From contig OZ024759.1 of the NCBI GenBank assembly GCA_964016885.1, positions 1,439,001 through 1,503,000 of the forward strand: a DNA stretch of 64,000 nucleotides. The letters run 5' to 3'. Position 1 is the stretch's first letter. Each line of letters begins with the position of its first letter. Shown here piece after piece: positions 1 to 13,880 of this stretch. The translations under genes and the position numbers were made by a program. The DNA is from Eledone cirrhosa. Its lineage: Eukaryota > Mollusca > Cephalopoda > Octopoda > Eledonidae. A model generated the notes under the pieces. That model did not search any database. It was not told where the DNA came from and saw only the letters and a program-made list of their open reading frames with translations.

Positions 1-196
1 ACAGTCTATATTAGTAACATGACACAGTTTATATTAGTAACATGACATAGTCTATATTAGTAACATGACAAAGTCTATATTAGTAACATGACAGTCTATA
101 TTGTAACATGACACAGTCTATATTAGTAACATGACACAGTCTATATTAGTAACATGACAGTCTATATTAGTAACATGACAAAGTCTATATTAGTAA
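1..196. repeat. Edge segment identical to parts at 44.3 and 52.2 kb
   Basis: The first 196 bases carry a monomer order (ACAGT, ACACAGTTTAT, ACATAGT, ACAAAGT, a 20-bp TATTGTAACATG unit, two ACACAGT units, ACAGT) that recurs at 44304-44499 and 52156-52351. By eye the match is base for base, ending at a GTAAC/GTAGC difference. It shows that at least one module is shared between the left section and the right half. Confidence 0.8.
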
Positions 197-2073
197 CATG
201 ACAAAGTCTATATTAGTAACATGACAAAGTCTATATTAGTAACATGACAAAGTCTATATTAGTAGCATGACACAGTCTATATTAGTAACATGACAAAGTC
301 TATATTAGTAACATGACACAGTCTATATTAGTAACATGACAAAGTCTATATTAGTAGCATGACAAAGTCTATATTAGTAACATGACACAGTCTATATTAT
401 TAACATGACACAGTCTATATTAGTAACATGACACAGTTTATATTAGTAGCATGACAAAGTCTATATTAGTAACATGACAAAGTCTATATTAGTAACATGA
501 CAGTCTATATTGTAACATGACACAGTCTATATTAGTAACATGACAAAGTCTATATTAGTAGCATGACAAAGTCTATATTAGTAACATGACAAAGTCTATA
601 TTAGTAACATGACACAGTCTATATTAGTAACATGACAGTCTATATTAGTAGCATGACAAAGTCTATATTAGTAACATGACAAAGTCTATATTAGTAACAT
701 GACACAGTCTATATTAGTAACATGACACAGTCTATATTAGTAACATGACAGTCTATATTAGTAACATGACAAAGTCTATATTAGTAACATGGCAAAGTCT
801 ATGTTAGTAACATGACAAAGTCTATATTAGTAACATGACAGTCTATATTAGTAACATGACACATTCTATATTAGTAACATGACAAAGTCTATATTAGTAG
901 CATGACAAAGTCTATATTAGTAACATGACAGTCTATATTAGTAACATGCCAAAGTCTATATTAGTAGCATGACAAAGTCTATATTAGTAACATGACACAG
1001 TCTATATTAGTAACATGACACAGTCTATATTAGTAACATGACACAGTCTATATTAGTAGCATGACAAAGTCTATATTAGTAACATGACAAAGTCTATATT
1101 AGTAACATGACAAAGTCTATATTAGTAACATGACATAGTCTATATTAGTAGCATGACAAAGTCTATATTAGTAACATGACAAAGTCTATATTAGTAACAT
1201 GACAAAGTCTATATTAGTAGCATGACACAGTCTATATTAGCAACATGACAAAGTCTATATTAGTAACATGACACAGTCTATATTAGTAACATGACAAAGT
1301 CTATATTAGTAGCATGACAAAGTCTATATTAGTAACATGACACAGTCTATATTAGTAACATGACAAAGTCTATATTAGTAACATGACACTGTCTATATTA
1401 GTAACTTGACAAAGTCTATATTAGTAACATGACACAGTCTATATTAGTAACATGACACAGTCTATATTAGTAACATGACAAAGTCTATATTAGTAGCATG
1501 ACAAAGTCTATATTAGTAACATGACAAAGTCTATATTAGTAACATGACACAGTCTATGTTAGTAACATGACAAAGTCTATATTAGTAACATGACACAGTC
1601 TATATTAGTAACATGACAGTCTATATTAGTAAAATGACAGTCCATATTAGTAGCATGACAAAGTGTATATTAGTAACATGACAAAGTCTATATTAGTAAC
1701 ATGACACAGTCTATATTAGTAACATGACACAGTCTATATTAGTAACATCACACAGTCTATATTAGTAACATGACAAAGTCTATATTAGTAACATGACAAA
1801 GTCTATATTAGTAACATGACAGTCTATATTAGTAACATGACACAGTCTATATTAGTAACATGACAAAGTCTATATTAGTAACATGACACAGTCTATATTA
1901 GTAACATGACACAGTCTATATTAGTAACATGACACAGTTTATATTAGTAACATGACAAAGTCTATATTAGTAACATGACAAAGTCTATATTAGTAACATG
2001 GCAGTCTATATTAGTAACATGACAAAGTCTATATTAGTAACATTACACAGTCTATATTAGTAACATGACAAAG

Positions 2074-2444
2074 ACTCTATTAGTAACATGACAAAGTCTA
2101 TATTAGTAACATGACAGTCTATATTAGTAACATGACAAAATCTATATTAGTAACATGACAGTCTATATTAGTAACATGACAAAGTCTATATTAGTAACAT
2201 GACAGTCTATATTGTACCATGACACAGTCTATATTAGTAACATGACATAGTCTATATTAGTAACATGACAAAGTCTATATTAGTAACATGACAGTCTATA
2301 TTGTAACATGACACAGTCTATATTAGTAACATGACACAGTCTATATTAGTAACATGACAGTCTATATTAGTAACATGACACAGTCTATATTAGTAACATG
2401 ACACAGTCTATATTAGTAACATGACAGTCTATATTAGTAGCATG
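2074..2444. repeat. Early core fragment (AAAGACTCT to GGCAATG)
   Basis: The marker ACTCT at 2074 is followed 370 bp later by GGCAATG at 2444, the same spacing as in the complete cores from 8 kb on. The next units go directly to ACATAGT and GTAGC, with no AACAAGACTTAG unit. This looks like an older or divergent copy of the right half of the core. Confidence 0.8.
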
Positions 2445-4680
2445 GCAATGTCTATATTAGTAACATGACATAGTCTATATTAGTAGCATGACAAAGTCTA
2501 TATTAGTAACATGACACTGTCTATATTAGTAACATGACAAAGTCTATATTAGTAACATGACAAAGTCTATATTAGTAACATGACAAAGTCTATATTAGTA
2601 ACATGACTAAGTCTATATTAGTAACATGACACAGTCTATATTAGTAACATGACAGTCTATATTAGTAGCATGACAAAGTCTATATTAGTAACATGACAAA
2701 GTCTATATTAGTAACATGACACAGTCTATATTAGTAACATGACACAGTCTATATTAGTAACATGACAGTCTATATTAGTAACATGACAAAGTCTATATTA
2801 GTAACATGGCAAAGTCTATGTTAGTAACATGACAAAGTCTATATTAGTAACATGACAGTCTATATTAGTAACATGACACATTCTATATTAGTAACATGAC
2901 AAAGTCTATATTAGTAGCATGACAAAGTCTATATTAGTAACATGACAGTCTATATTAGTAACATGCCAAAGTCTATATTAGTAGCATGACAAAGTCTATA
3001 TTAGTAACATGACACAGTCTATATTAGTAACATGACACAGTCTATATTAGTAACATGACACGGTCTATATTAGTAGCATGACAAAGTCTATATTAGTAAC
3101 ATGACAAAGTCTATATTAGTAACATGACAAAGTCTATATTAGTAACATGACATAGTCTATATTAGTAGCATGACAAAGTCTATATTAGTAACATGACAAA
3201 GTCTATATTAGTAACATGACAGTCTATATTAGTAACATGACACATTCTATATTAGTAACATGACAAAGTCTATATTAGTAGCATGACAAAGTCTATATTA
3301 GTAACATGACAGTCTATATTAGTAACATGCCAAAGTCTATATTAGTAGCATGACAAAGTCTATATTAGTAACATGACACAGTCTATATTAGTAACATGAC
3401 ACAGTCTATATTAGTAACATGACACAGTCTATATTAGTAGCATGACAAAGTCTATATTAGTAACATGACAAAGTCTATATTAGTAACATGACAAAGTCTA
3501 TATTAGTAACATGACAAAGTCTATATTAGTAACATGACACAGTGTATATTAGTAATATGACAGTCTATATTAGTAGCATGACAAAGTCTATATTAGTAAC
3601 ATGACAAAGTCTATATTAGTAACATGACACAGTCTATATTAGTAACATGACACAGTCTATATTAGTAACATGACACAGTCTATATTAGTAACATGACAAA
3701 GTCTATATTAGTAACATGGCAAAGTCTATATTAGTAACATGACAAAGTCTATATTAGTAACATGACAAGGTCTATATTAGTGACATGACACAGTCTATAT
3801 TAATAACATGACAAAGTCTATATTAGTAACATGACAGTCTATATTAGTAACATGCCAAAGTCTATATTAGTAGCATGACAAAGTCTATATTAGTAGCATG
3901 ACACAGTCTATATTAGTAACATGACATAGTCTATATTAGTAACATGACACAGTCTATATTAGTAGCATGACAAAGTCTATATTAGTAACATGACAAAGTC
4001 TATATTAGTAACATGACACAGTCTATATTAGTAGCATGACAAAGTCTATATTAGTAACATGACAAAGTCTATATTAGTAACATGAGAAAGTCTATATTAG
4101 TAACATGACACAGTCTATATTAGTAACATGACAAAGTCTATATTAGTAACATGACACAGTCTATATTAGTAACATGACGGTCTATATTAGTAACATGACA
4201 GTCTATATTAGTAGCATGACAAAGTCTATATTAGTAACATGACACAGTCTATATTAGTAACATGACAAAGTCTATATTAGTAACATGGCAAAGTCTATAT
4301 TAGTAACATGACAAAGTCTATATTAGTAACATGACAAGGCCTATATTAGTAATATGACACAGTCTATATTAGTAACATGACAAAGTCTATATTAGTAACA
4401 TGACAAAGTCTATATTAGTAACATGACAGTCTATATTAGTAACATGACACAGTCTATATTAGTAACATGACAAAGTCTATATTAGTAACATGACACAGTC
4501 TATATTAGTAACATGACACAGTCTATATTAGTAACATGACACAGTTTATATTAGTAACATGACAAAGTCTATATTAGTAACATGACAAAGTCTATATTAG
4601 TAACATGGCAGTCTATATTAGTAACATGACAAAGTCTATATTAGTAACATGACACAGTCTATATTAGTAACATGACAAAG

Positions 4681-5049
4681 ACTCTATTAGTAACATGACA
4701 AAGTCTATATTAGTAACATGACAGTCTATATTAGTAACATGACAAAATCTATATTAGTAACATGACAGTCTATATTAGTAACATGACAAAGTCTATATTA
4801 GTAACATGACAGTCTATATTGTAACATGACACAGTCTATATTAGTAACATGACATAGTCTATATTAGTAACATGACAAAGTCTATATTAGTAACATGACA
4901 GTCTATATTGTAACATGACAGTCTATATTAGTAACATGACACAGTCTATATTAGTAACATGACAGTCTATACTAGTAACATGACACAGTCTATATTAGTA
5001 ACATGACACAGTCTATATTAGTAACATGACAGTATATATTAGTAGCATG
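4681..5049. repeat. Early core fragment, 2 bp shorter
   Basis: ACTCT at 4681 and GGCAATG at 5049 are 368 bp apart, 2 bp fewer than in other copies. A 23-bp ACACAGT unit present elsewhere is a 21-bp ACAGT unit here, next to a TATTGTAACATG unit. It is followed by ACACTGT and lacks the AACAAGACTTAG unit. Confidence 0.75.
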
Positions 5050-6889
5050 GCAATGTCTATATTAGTAACATGACACTGTCTATATTAGTAACATGACAAA
5101 GTCTATATTAGTAACATGACAAAGTCTATATTAGTAACATGACAAAGTCTATATTAGTAACATGACTAAGTCTATATTAGTAACATGACACAGTCTATAT
5201 TAGTAACATGACAGTCTATATTAGTAGCATGACAAAGTCTATATTAGTAACATGACAAAGTCTATATTAGTAACATGACACAGTCTGTATTAGTAACATG
5301 ACACAGTCTATATTAGTAACATGACAGTCTATATTAGTAACATGACAAAGTCTATATTAGTAACATGGCAAAGTCTATGTTAGTAACATGACAAAGTCTA
5401 TATTAGTAACATGACAGTCTATATTAGTAACATGACACATTCTATATTAGTAACATGACAAAGTCTATATTAGTAGCATGACAAAGTCTATATTAGTAAC
5501 ATGACAGTCTATATTAGTAACATGCCAAAGTCTATATTAGTAGCATGACAAAGTCTATATTAGTAACATGACACAGTCTATATTAGTAACATGACACAGT
5601 CTATATTAGTAACATGACACGGTCTATATTAGTAGCATGACAAAGTCTATATTAGTAACATGACAAAGTCTATATTAGTAACATGACAAAGTCTATATTA
5701 GTAACATGACATAGTCTATATTAGTAGCATGACAAAGTCTATATTAGTAACAAGACAAAGTCTATATTAGTAACATGACAGTCTATATTAGTAACATGAC
5801 ACATTCTATATTAGTAACATGACAAAGTCTATATTAGTAGCATGACAAAGTCTATATTAGTAACATGACAGTCTATATTAGTAACATGCCAAAGTCTATA
5901 TTAGTAGCATGACAAAGTCTATATTAGTAACATGACACAGTCTATATTAGTAACATGACACAGTCTATATTAGTAACATGACACAGTCTATATTAGTAGC
6001 ATGACAAAGTCTATATTAGTAACATGACAAAGTCTATATTAGTAACATGACAAAGTCTATATTAGTAACATGACAAAGTCTATATTAGTAACATGACACA
6101 GTGTATATTAGTAATATGACAGTCTATATTAGTAGCATGACAAAGTCTATATTAGTAACATGACAAAGTCTATATTAGTAACATGACACAGTCTATATTA
6201 GTAACATGACACAGTCTATATTAGTAACATGACACAGTCTATATTAGTAACATGACAAAGTCTATATTAGTAACATGGCAAAGTCTATATTAGTAACATG
6301 ACAAAGTCTATATTAGTAACATGACAAGGTCTATATTATTAACATGACACACTCTATATTAATAACATGACAAAGTCTATATTAGTAACATGACAGTCTA
6401 TATTAGTAACATGCCAAAGTCTATATTAGTAGCATGACAAAGTCTATATTAGTAGCATGACACAGTCTATATTAGTAACATGACATAGTCTATATTAGTA
6501 ACATGACACAGTCTATATTAGTAGCATGACAAAGTCTATATTAGTAACATGACAAAGTCTATATTAGTAACATGAGAAAGTCTATATTAGTAACATGACA
6601 CAGTCTATATTAGTAACATGACAAAGTCTATATTAGTAACATGACACAGTCTATATTAGTAACATGACACAGTCTATATTAGTAACATGCAAAGTCTATA
6701 TTAGTAGCATGACAAAGTCTATATTAGTAACATGACAAAGTCTATATTAGTAACATGACACAGTCTATATTAGTAACATGACAAAGTCTATATTAGTAAC
6801 ATGACGGTCTATATTAGTAACATGACAGTCTATATTAGTAGCATGACAAAGTCTATATTAGTAACATGACAAAGTCTATATTAGTAGCA

Positions 6890-7980
6890 TGACAAAGTCT
6901 ATATTAGTAACATGACACAGTCTATATTAGTAACATGACAAAGTCTATATTAGTAGCATGACAAAGTCTATATTAGTAACATGACAAAGTCTATATTAGT
7001 AACATGACACAGTCTATATTAGTAACATGACAGTCTATATTAGTAACATGACAGTCCATATTAGTAGCATGACAAAGTATATATTAGTAACATGACAAAG
7101 TCTATATTAGTAACATGACACAGTCTATATTAGTAACATGACACAGTCTATATTAGTAACATCATACAGTCTATATTAGTAACATCATACAGTCTATATT
7201 AGTAACATGACAAAGTCTATATTAGTAACATGACACAGTCTATATTAGTAACATGACAAGGCCTATATTAGTAACATGACACAGTCTATATTAGTAACAT
7301 GACAAAGTCTATATTAGTAACATGACAGTCTATATTAGTAACATGACAAAGTCTATATTAGTAACATGACAAAGTCTATATTAGTAACATGACAGTCTAT
7401 ATTAGTAACATGACACAGTCTATATTAGTAACATGACAGAGTCTATATTAGTAACATGACAGTCTATATTAGTAACATGACAGTCCATATTAGTAGCATG
7501 ACAAAGTCTATATTAGTAGCATGACAAAGTCTATATTAGTAACATGACACAGTCTATATTAGTAACATGACAAAGTCTATATTAGTAGCATGACAAAGTC
7601 TATATTAGTAACATGACAAAGTCTATATTAGTAACATGACACAGTCTATATTAGTAACATGACAGTCTATATTAGTAACATGACAGTCCATATTAGTAGC
7701 ATGACAAAGTATATATTAGTAACATGACAAAGTCTATATTAGTAACATGACACAGTCTATATTAGTAACATGACACAGTCTATATTAGTAACATCATACA
7801 GTCTATATTAGTAACATCATACAGTCTATATTAGTAACATGACAAAGTCTATATTAGTAACATGACACAGTCTATATTAGTAACATGACAAGGCCTATAT
7901 TAGTAACATGACACAGTCTATATTAGTAACATGACAAAGTCTATATTAGTAACATGACAGTCTATATTAGTAACATGACA
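6890..7980. repeat. Local tandem duplication, 632-bp offset
   Basis: Three rare variants repeat at exactly 632 bp: AAAGTATATA (7077 and 7709), the doublet ATCATACAG (7161/7184 and 7793/7816) and ACAAGGCCT (GG at 7260 and 7892). The doublet of ATCATACAG units is seen nowhere else in the window, so these copies come from one local event. Confidence 0.85.
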
Positions 7981-8000
7981 AAGTCTATATTAGTAACATG

Positions 8001-9161
8001 ACAGTCTATATTAGTAACATGACAGTCTATATTAGTAAAATGACAGTCCATATTAGTAGCATGACAAAGTCTATATTAGTAACATGACAAAGTCTATATT
8101 AGTAACATGACACCGTCTATATTAGTAACATGACACAGTCTATATTAGTAACATCACACAGTCTATATTAGTAACATGACAAAGTCTATATTAGTAACAT
8201 GGCAAAGTCTATATTAGTAACATGACAAAGTCTATATTAGTAACATGACAAGGCCTATATTAGTAATATGACACAGTCTATATTAGTAACATGACAAAGT
8301 CTATATTAGTAACATGACAGTCTATATTAGTAACATGACAAAGTCTATATTAGTAACATGACAAAGTCTATATTAGTAACATGACAGTCTATATTAGTAA
8401 CATGACACAGTCTATATTAGTAACATGACAAAGTCTATATTAGTAACATGACACAGTCTATATTAGTAACATGACACAGTCTATATTAGTAACATGACAC
8501 AGTTTATATTAGTAACATGACAAAGTCTATATTAGTAACATGACAAAGTCTATATTAGTAACATGGCAGTCTATATTAGTAACATGACAAAGTCTATATT
8601 AGTAACATGACACAGTCTATATTAGTAACATGACAAAGACTCTATTAGTAACATGACAAATTCTATATTAGTAACATGACAGTCTATATTAGTAACATGA
8701 CAAAATCTATATTAGTAACATGACAGTCTATATTAGTAACATGACAAAGTCTATATTAGTAACATGACAGTCTATATTGTACCATGACACAGTCTATATT
8801 AGTAACATGACATAGTCTATATTAGTAACATGACAGAGTCTATATTAGTAACATGACAGTCTATATTGTAAAATGACACAGTCTATATTAGTAACATGAC
8901 ACAGTCTATATTAGTAACATGACAGTCTATATTAGTAACATGACACAGTCTATATTAGTAACATGACACAGTCTATATAAGTAACATGACAGTCTATATT
9001 AGTAGCATGGCAATGTCTATATTAGTAACATGACACAGTCTATATTAGTAACATGACAAAGTCTATATTAGTAACATGACATAGTCTATATTAGTAGCAT
9101 GACAAAGTCTATATTAGTAACATGACAAAGTCTATATTAGTAACATGACACAGTCTATCTT
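8001..9161. repeat. HOR core copy 0, ancestral-type
   Basis: This copy contains the triple 21-bp start, CCG at 8113, ACTCT at 8639 (526 bp) and CTATCTT with TATCTT at 9156 (517 bp), the same total spacing as later cores. At the place where later cores carry AACAAGACTTAG it has the plain unit AACATGACAAAG. It therefore looks like the state before that substitution, or a reverted copy. Confidence 0.88.
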
Positions 9162-10517
9162 AGTAACATGACAAAGTCTATATTAGTAACATGACACAGT
9201 CTATATTAGTAACATGACAAAGTCTATATTAGTAGCATGACAAAGTCTATATTAGTAACATGACACAGTCTATATTAGTAACATGACAAAGTCTATATTA
9301 GTAACATGACAAAGTCTATATTAGTAACATGACAAAGTCTATATTAGTAACATGACAAAGTCTATATTAGTAACATGACACAGTCTATATTAGTAACATG
9401 ACAGTCTATATTAGTAGCATGACAAAGTCTATATTAGTAACATGACAAAGTCTATATTAGTAACATGACACAGTCTATATTAGTAACATGACACAGTCTA
9501 TATTAGTAACATGACAGTCTATATTAGTAACATGACAAAGTCTATATTAGTAACATGGCAAAGTCTATGTTAGTAACATGACAAAGTCTATATTAGTAAC
9601 ATGACAAAGTCTATATTAGTAACATGCCAAAGTCTATATTAGTAGCATGACAAAGTCTATATTAGTAGCATGACACAGTCTATATTAGTAACATGACAAA
9701 GTCTATATTAGTAACATGACACAGTCTATATTAGTAACATGACAGTCTATATTAGTAACATGACAAAGTCTATATTAGTAACATGACAAAGTCTATATTA
9801 GTAACATGACACAGTCTATATTAGTAACATGACAGTCTATATTAGTAACATGACAAAGTCTATATTAGTAACATGACAAAGTCTATATTAGTAACATGAC
9901 AAAGTCTATATTAGTAACATGACAAAGTCTATATTAGTAGCATGACACAGTCTATATTAGTAACATGACAAAGTCTATATTAGTAACATGACAAAGTCTA
10001 TATTAGTAGCATGACACAGTCTATATTAGTAACATGACAAAGTCTATATTAGTAACATGACACAGTCTATATTAGTAACATGACAAAGTCTATATTAGTA
10101 ACATGACAAAGTCTATATTAGTAACATGACACAGTCTATATTAGTAACATGACAAAGTCTATATTAGTAACATGACACTGTCTATATTAGTAACTTGACA
10201 AAGTCTATATTAGTAACATGACACAGTCTATATTAGTAACATGACAGTCTATATTAGTAACATGACAAAGTCTATATTAGTAGCATGACACAGTCTATAT
10301 TAGTAACATGACAAAGTCTATATTAGTAACATGACACAGTCTATATTAGTAACATGACACAGTCTATATTAGTAACATGACAATGTCTATATTAGTAGCA
10401 TGACAAAGTCTATATTAGTAACATGACACAGTCTATATTAGTAACATGACAAAGTCTATATTAGTAGCATGACAACGTCTATATTAGTAACATGACAAAG
10501 TCTATATTAGTAACATG

Positions 10518-13500
10518 ACAGTCTATATTACTAACATGACAGTCTATATTAGTAAAATGACAGTCCATATTAGTAGCATGACAAAGTCTATATTAGTAAC
10601 ATGACAAAGTCTATATTAGTAACATGACACCGTCTATATTAGTAACATGACACAGTCTATATTAGTAACATCACACAGTCTATATTAGTAACATGACAAA
10701 GTCTATATTAGTAACATGGCAAAGTCTATATTAGTAACATAACAAAGTCTATATTAGTAACATGACAAGGCCTATATTAGTAATATGACACAGTCTATAT
10801 TAGTAACATGACAAAGTCTATATTAGTAACATGACAGTCTATATTAGTAACATGACAAAGTCTATATTAGTAACATGACAAAGTCTATATTAGTAACATG
10901 ACAGTCTATATTAGTAACATGACACAGTCTATATTAGTAACATGACAAAGTCTATATTAGTAACATGACACAGTCTATATTAGTAACATGACACAGTCTA
11001 TATTAGTAACATGGCACAGTTTATATTAGTAACATGACAAAGTCTATATTAGTAACATGACAAAGTCTATATTAGTAACATGACACAGTCTATATTAGTA
11101 ACATGACAAGGCCTATATTAGTAACATGACACAGTCTATATTAGTAACATGACAAAGTCTATATTAGTAACATGACAGTCTATATTAGTAACATGACAAA
11201 GTCTATATTAGTAACATGACAGTCTATATTAGTAACATGACAGTCTATATTAGTAAAATGACAGTCCATATTAGTAGCATGACAAAGTCTATATTAGTAA
11301 CATGACAAAGTCTATATTAGTAACATGACACCGTCTATATTAGTAACATGACACAGTCTATATTAGTAACATCACACAGTCTATATTAGTAACATGACAA
11401 AGTCTATATTAGTAACATGGCAAAGTCTATATTAGTAACATGACAAAGTCTATATTAGTAACATGACAAGGCCTATATTAGTAATATGACACAGTCTATA
11501 TTAGTAACATGACAAAGTCTATATTAGTAACATGACAGTCTATATTAGTAACATGACAAAGTCTATATTAGTAACATGACAAAGTCTATATTAGTAACAT
11601 GACAGTCTATATTAGTAACATGACACAGTCTATATTAGTAACATGACAAAGTCTATATTAGTAACATGACACAGTCTATATTAGTAACATGACACAGTCT
11701 ATATTAGTAACATGACACAGTTTATATTAGTAACATGACAAAGTCTATATTAGTAACATGACAAAGTCTATATTAGTAACATGGCAGTCTATATTAGTAA
11801 CATGACAAAGTCTATATTAGTAACATGACACAGTCTATATTAGTAACATGACAAAGACTCTATTAGTAACATGACAAATTCTATATTAGTAACATGACAG
11901 TCTATATTAGTAACATGACAAAATCTATATTAGTAACATGACAGTCCATATTAGTAGCATGACAAAGTCTATATTAGTAACATGACAAAGTCTATATTAG
12001 TAACATGACACCGTCTATATTAGTAACATGACACAGTCTATATTAGTAACATCACACAGTCTATATTAGTAACATGACAAAGTCTATATTAGTAACATGG
12101 CAAAGTCTATATTAGTAACATAACAAAGTCTATATTAGTAACATGACAAGGCCTATATTAGTAATATGACACAGTCTATATTAGTAACATGACAAAGTCT
12201 ATATTAGTAACATGACAGTCTATATTAGTAACATGACAAAGTCTATATTAGTAACATGACAAAGTCTATATTAGTAACATGACAGTCTATATTAGTAACA
12301 TGACACAGTCTATATTAGTAACATGACAAAGTCTATATTAGTAACATGACACAGTCTATATTAGTAACATGACACAGTCTATATTAGTAACATGGCACAG
12401 TTTATATTAGTAACATGACAAAGTCTATATTAGTAACATGACAAAGTCTATATTAGTAACATGACACAGTCTATATTAGTAACATGACAAGGCCTATATT
12501 AGTAACATGACACAGTCTATATTAGTAACATGACAAAGTCTATATTAGTAACATGACAGTCTATATTAGTAACATGACAAAGTCTATATTAGTAACATGA
12601 CAGTCTATATTAGTAACATGACAGTCTATATTAGTAAAATGACAGTCCATATTAGTAGCATGACAAAGTCTATATTAGTAACATGACAAAGTCTATATTA
12701 GTAACATGACACCGTCTATATTAGTAACATGACACAGTCTATATTAGTAACATCACACAGTCTATATTAGTAACATGACAAAGTCTATATTAGTAACATG
12801 GCAAAGTCTATATTAGTAACATGACAAAGTCTATATTAGTAACATGACAAGGCCTATATTAGTAATATGACACAGTCTATATTAGTAACATGACAAAGTC
12901 TATATTAGTAACATGACAGTCTATATTAGTAACATGACAAAGTCTATATTAGTAACATGACACAGTCTATATTAGTAACATGACAAGGCCTATATTAGTA
13001 ACATGACACAGTCTATATTAGTAACATGACAAAGTCTATATTAGTATCATGACAGTCTATATTAGTAACATGACAAAGTCTATATTAGTAACATGACAGT
13101 CTATATTAGTAACATGACAGTCTATATTAGTAAAATGACAGTCCATATTAGTAGCATGACAAAGTCTATATTAGTAACATGACAAAGTCTATATTAGTAA
13201 CATGACACCGTCTATATTAGTAACATGACACAGTCTATATTAGTAACATCACACAGTCTATATTAGTAACATGACAAAGTCTATATTAGTAACATGGCAA
13301 AGTCTATATTAGTAACATGACAAAGTCTATATTAGTAACATGACAAGGCCTATATTAGTAATATGACACAGTCTATATTAGTAACATGACAAAGTCTATA
13401 TTAGTAACATGACAGTCTATATTAGTAACATGACAAGGCCTATATTAGTAACATGACACAGTCTATATTAGTAACATGACAAAGTCTATATTAGTAACAT

Positions 13501-13880
13501 GACAGTCTATATTAGTAACATGACAAAGTCTATATTAGTAACATGACAGTCTATATTAGTAACATGACAGTCTATATTAGTAAAATGACAGTCCATATTA
13601 GTAGCATGACAAAGTCTATATTAGTAACATGACAAAGTCTATATTAGTAACATGACACCGTCTATATTAGTAACATGACACAGTCTATATTAGTAACATC
13701 ACACAGTCTATATTAGTAACATGACAAAGTCTATATTAGTAACATGGCAAAGTCTATATTAGTAACATGACAAAGTCTATATTAGTAACATGACAAGGCC
13801 TATATTAGTAATATGACACAGTCTATATTAGTAACATGACAAAGTCTATATTAGTAACATGACAGTCTATATTAGTAACA
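10518..13880. repeat. Compressed run of short HORs (450-701 bp)
   Basis: The ACACCGTC marker occurs six times in quick succession (CCG at 10630, 11331, 12011, 12712, 13208, 13658), at offsets of 701, 680, 701, 496 and 450 bp. Elsewhere it normally occurs once per 2.2-2.8 kb. Each block follows the order: three short units, ACACCGTC, ATCACACAG, GGCAAAG, ACAAGGCCT with AATATGACACAG. The blocks end at different points before jumping back to the start, which fits repeated short-range unequal exchange with different breakpoints. Confidence 0.88.
11219..11945. repeat. HOR core, right-truncated
   Basis: CCG at 11331 and ACTCT at 11857 keep the 526-bp spacing. Two or three units later, near 11945, the sequence jumps straight to an ACAGTCC unit, which is the third short unit of the next block start. 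The right 480 bp or so of the core is missing. Confidence 0.82.

Larger units (their letters stand above)
1..7000. repeat. Left section of array: older-looking HORs of about 2.0-2.6 kb
   Basis: This section repeats a module holding GGCAAAGTCTATGTT (ATGTT at 801, 2818, 5377), ACACATTC, GCCAAAG and short units. The offsets are 2,017 and 2,559 bp, so the copies differ in length. The AACAAGACTTAG and ACACCGTC markers found further right are absent. Partial core-like segments occur at 2074-2444 and 4681-5049. Scattered single-base differences are commoner here than between the large duplications to the right, which suggests greater age or less homogenisation (inference). Confidence 0.75.

Noticed and set aside
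10190..10215. Bacterial-type promoter from TTGACA (in AACTTGACAAAG units) and TATATT
   Set aside because: TATATT follows TTGACA after only 5 bases, or 28 to the next unit, never near 17. The motif arises from one substitution in a repeated unit, and there is no gene to serve.
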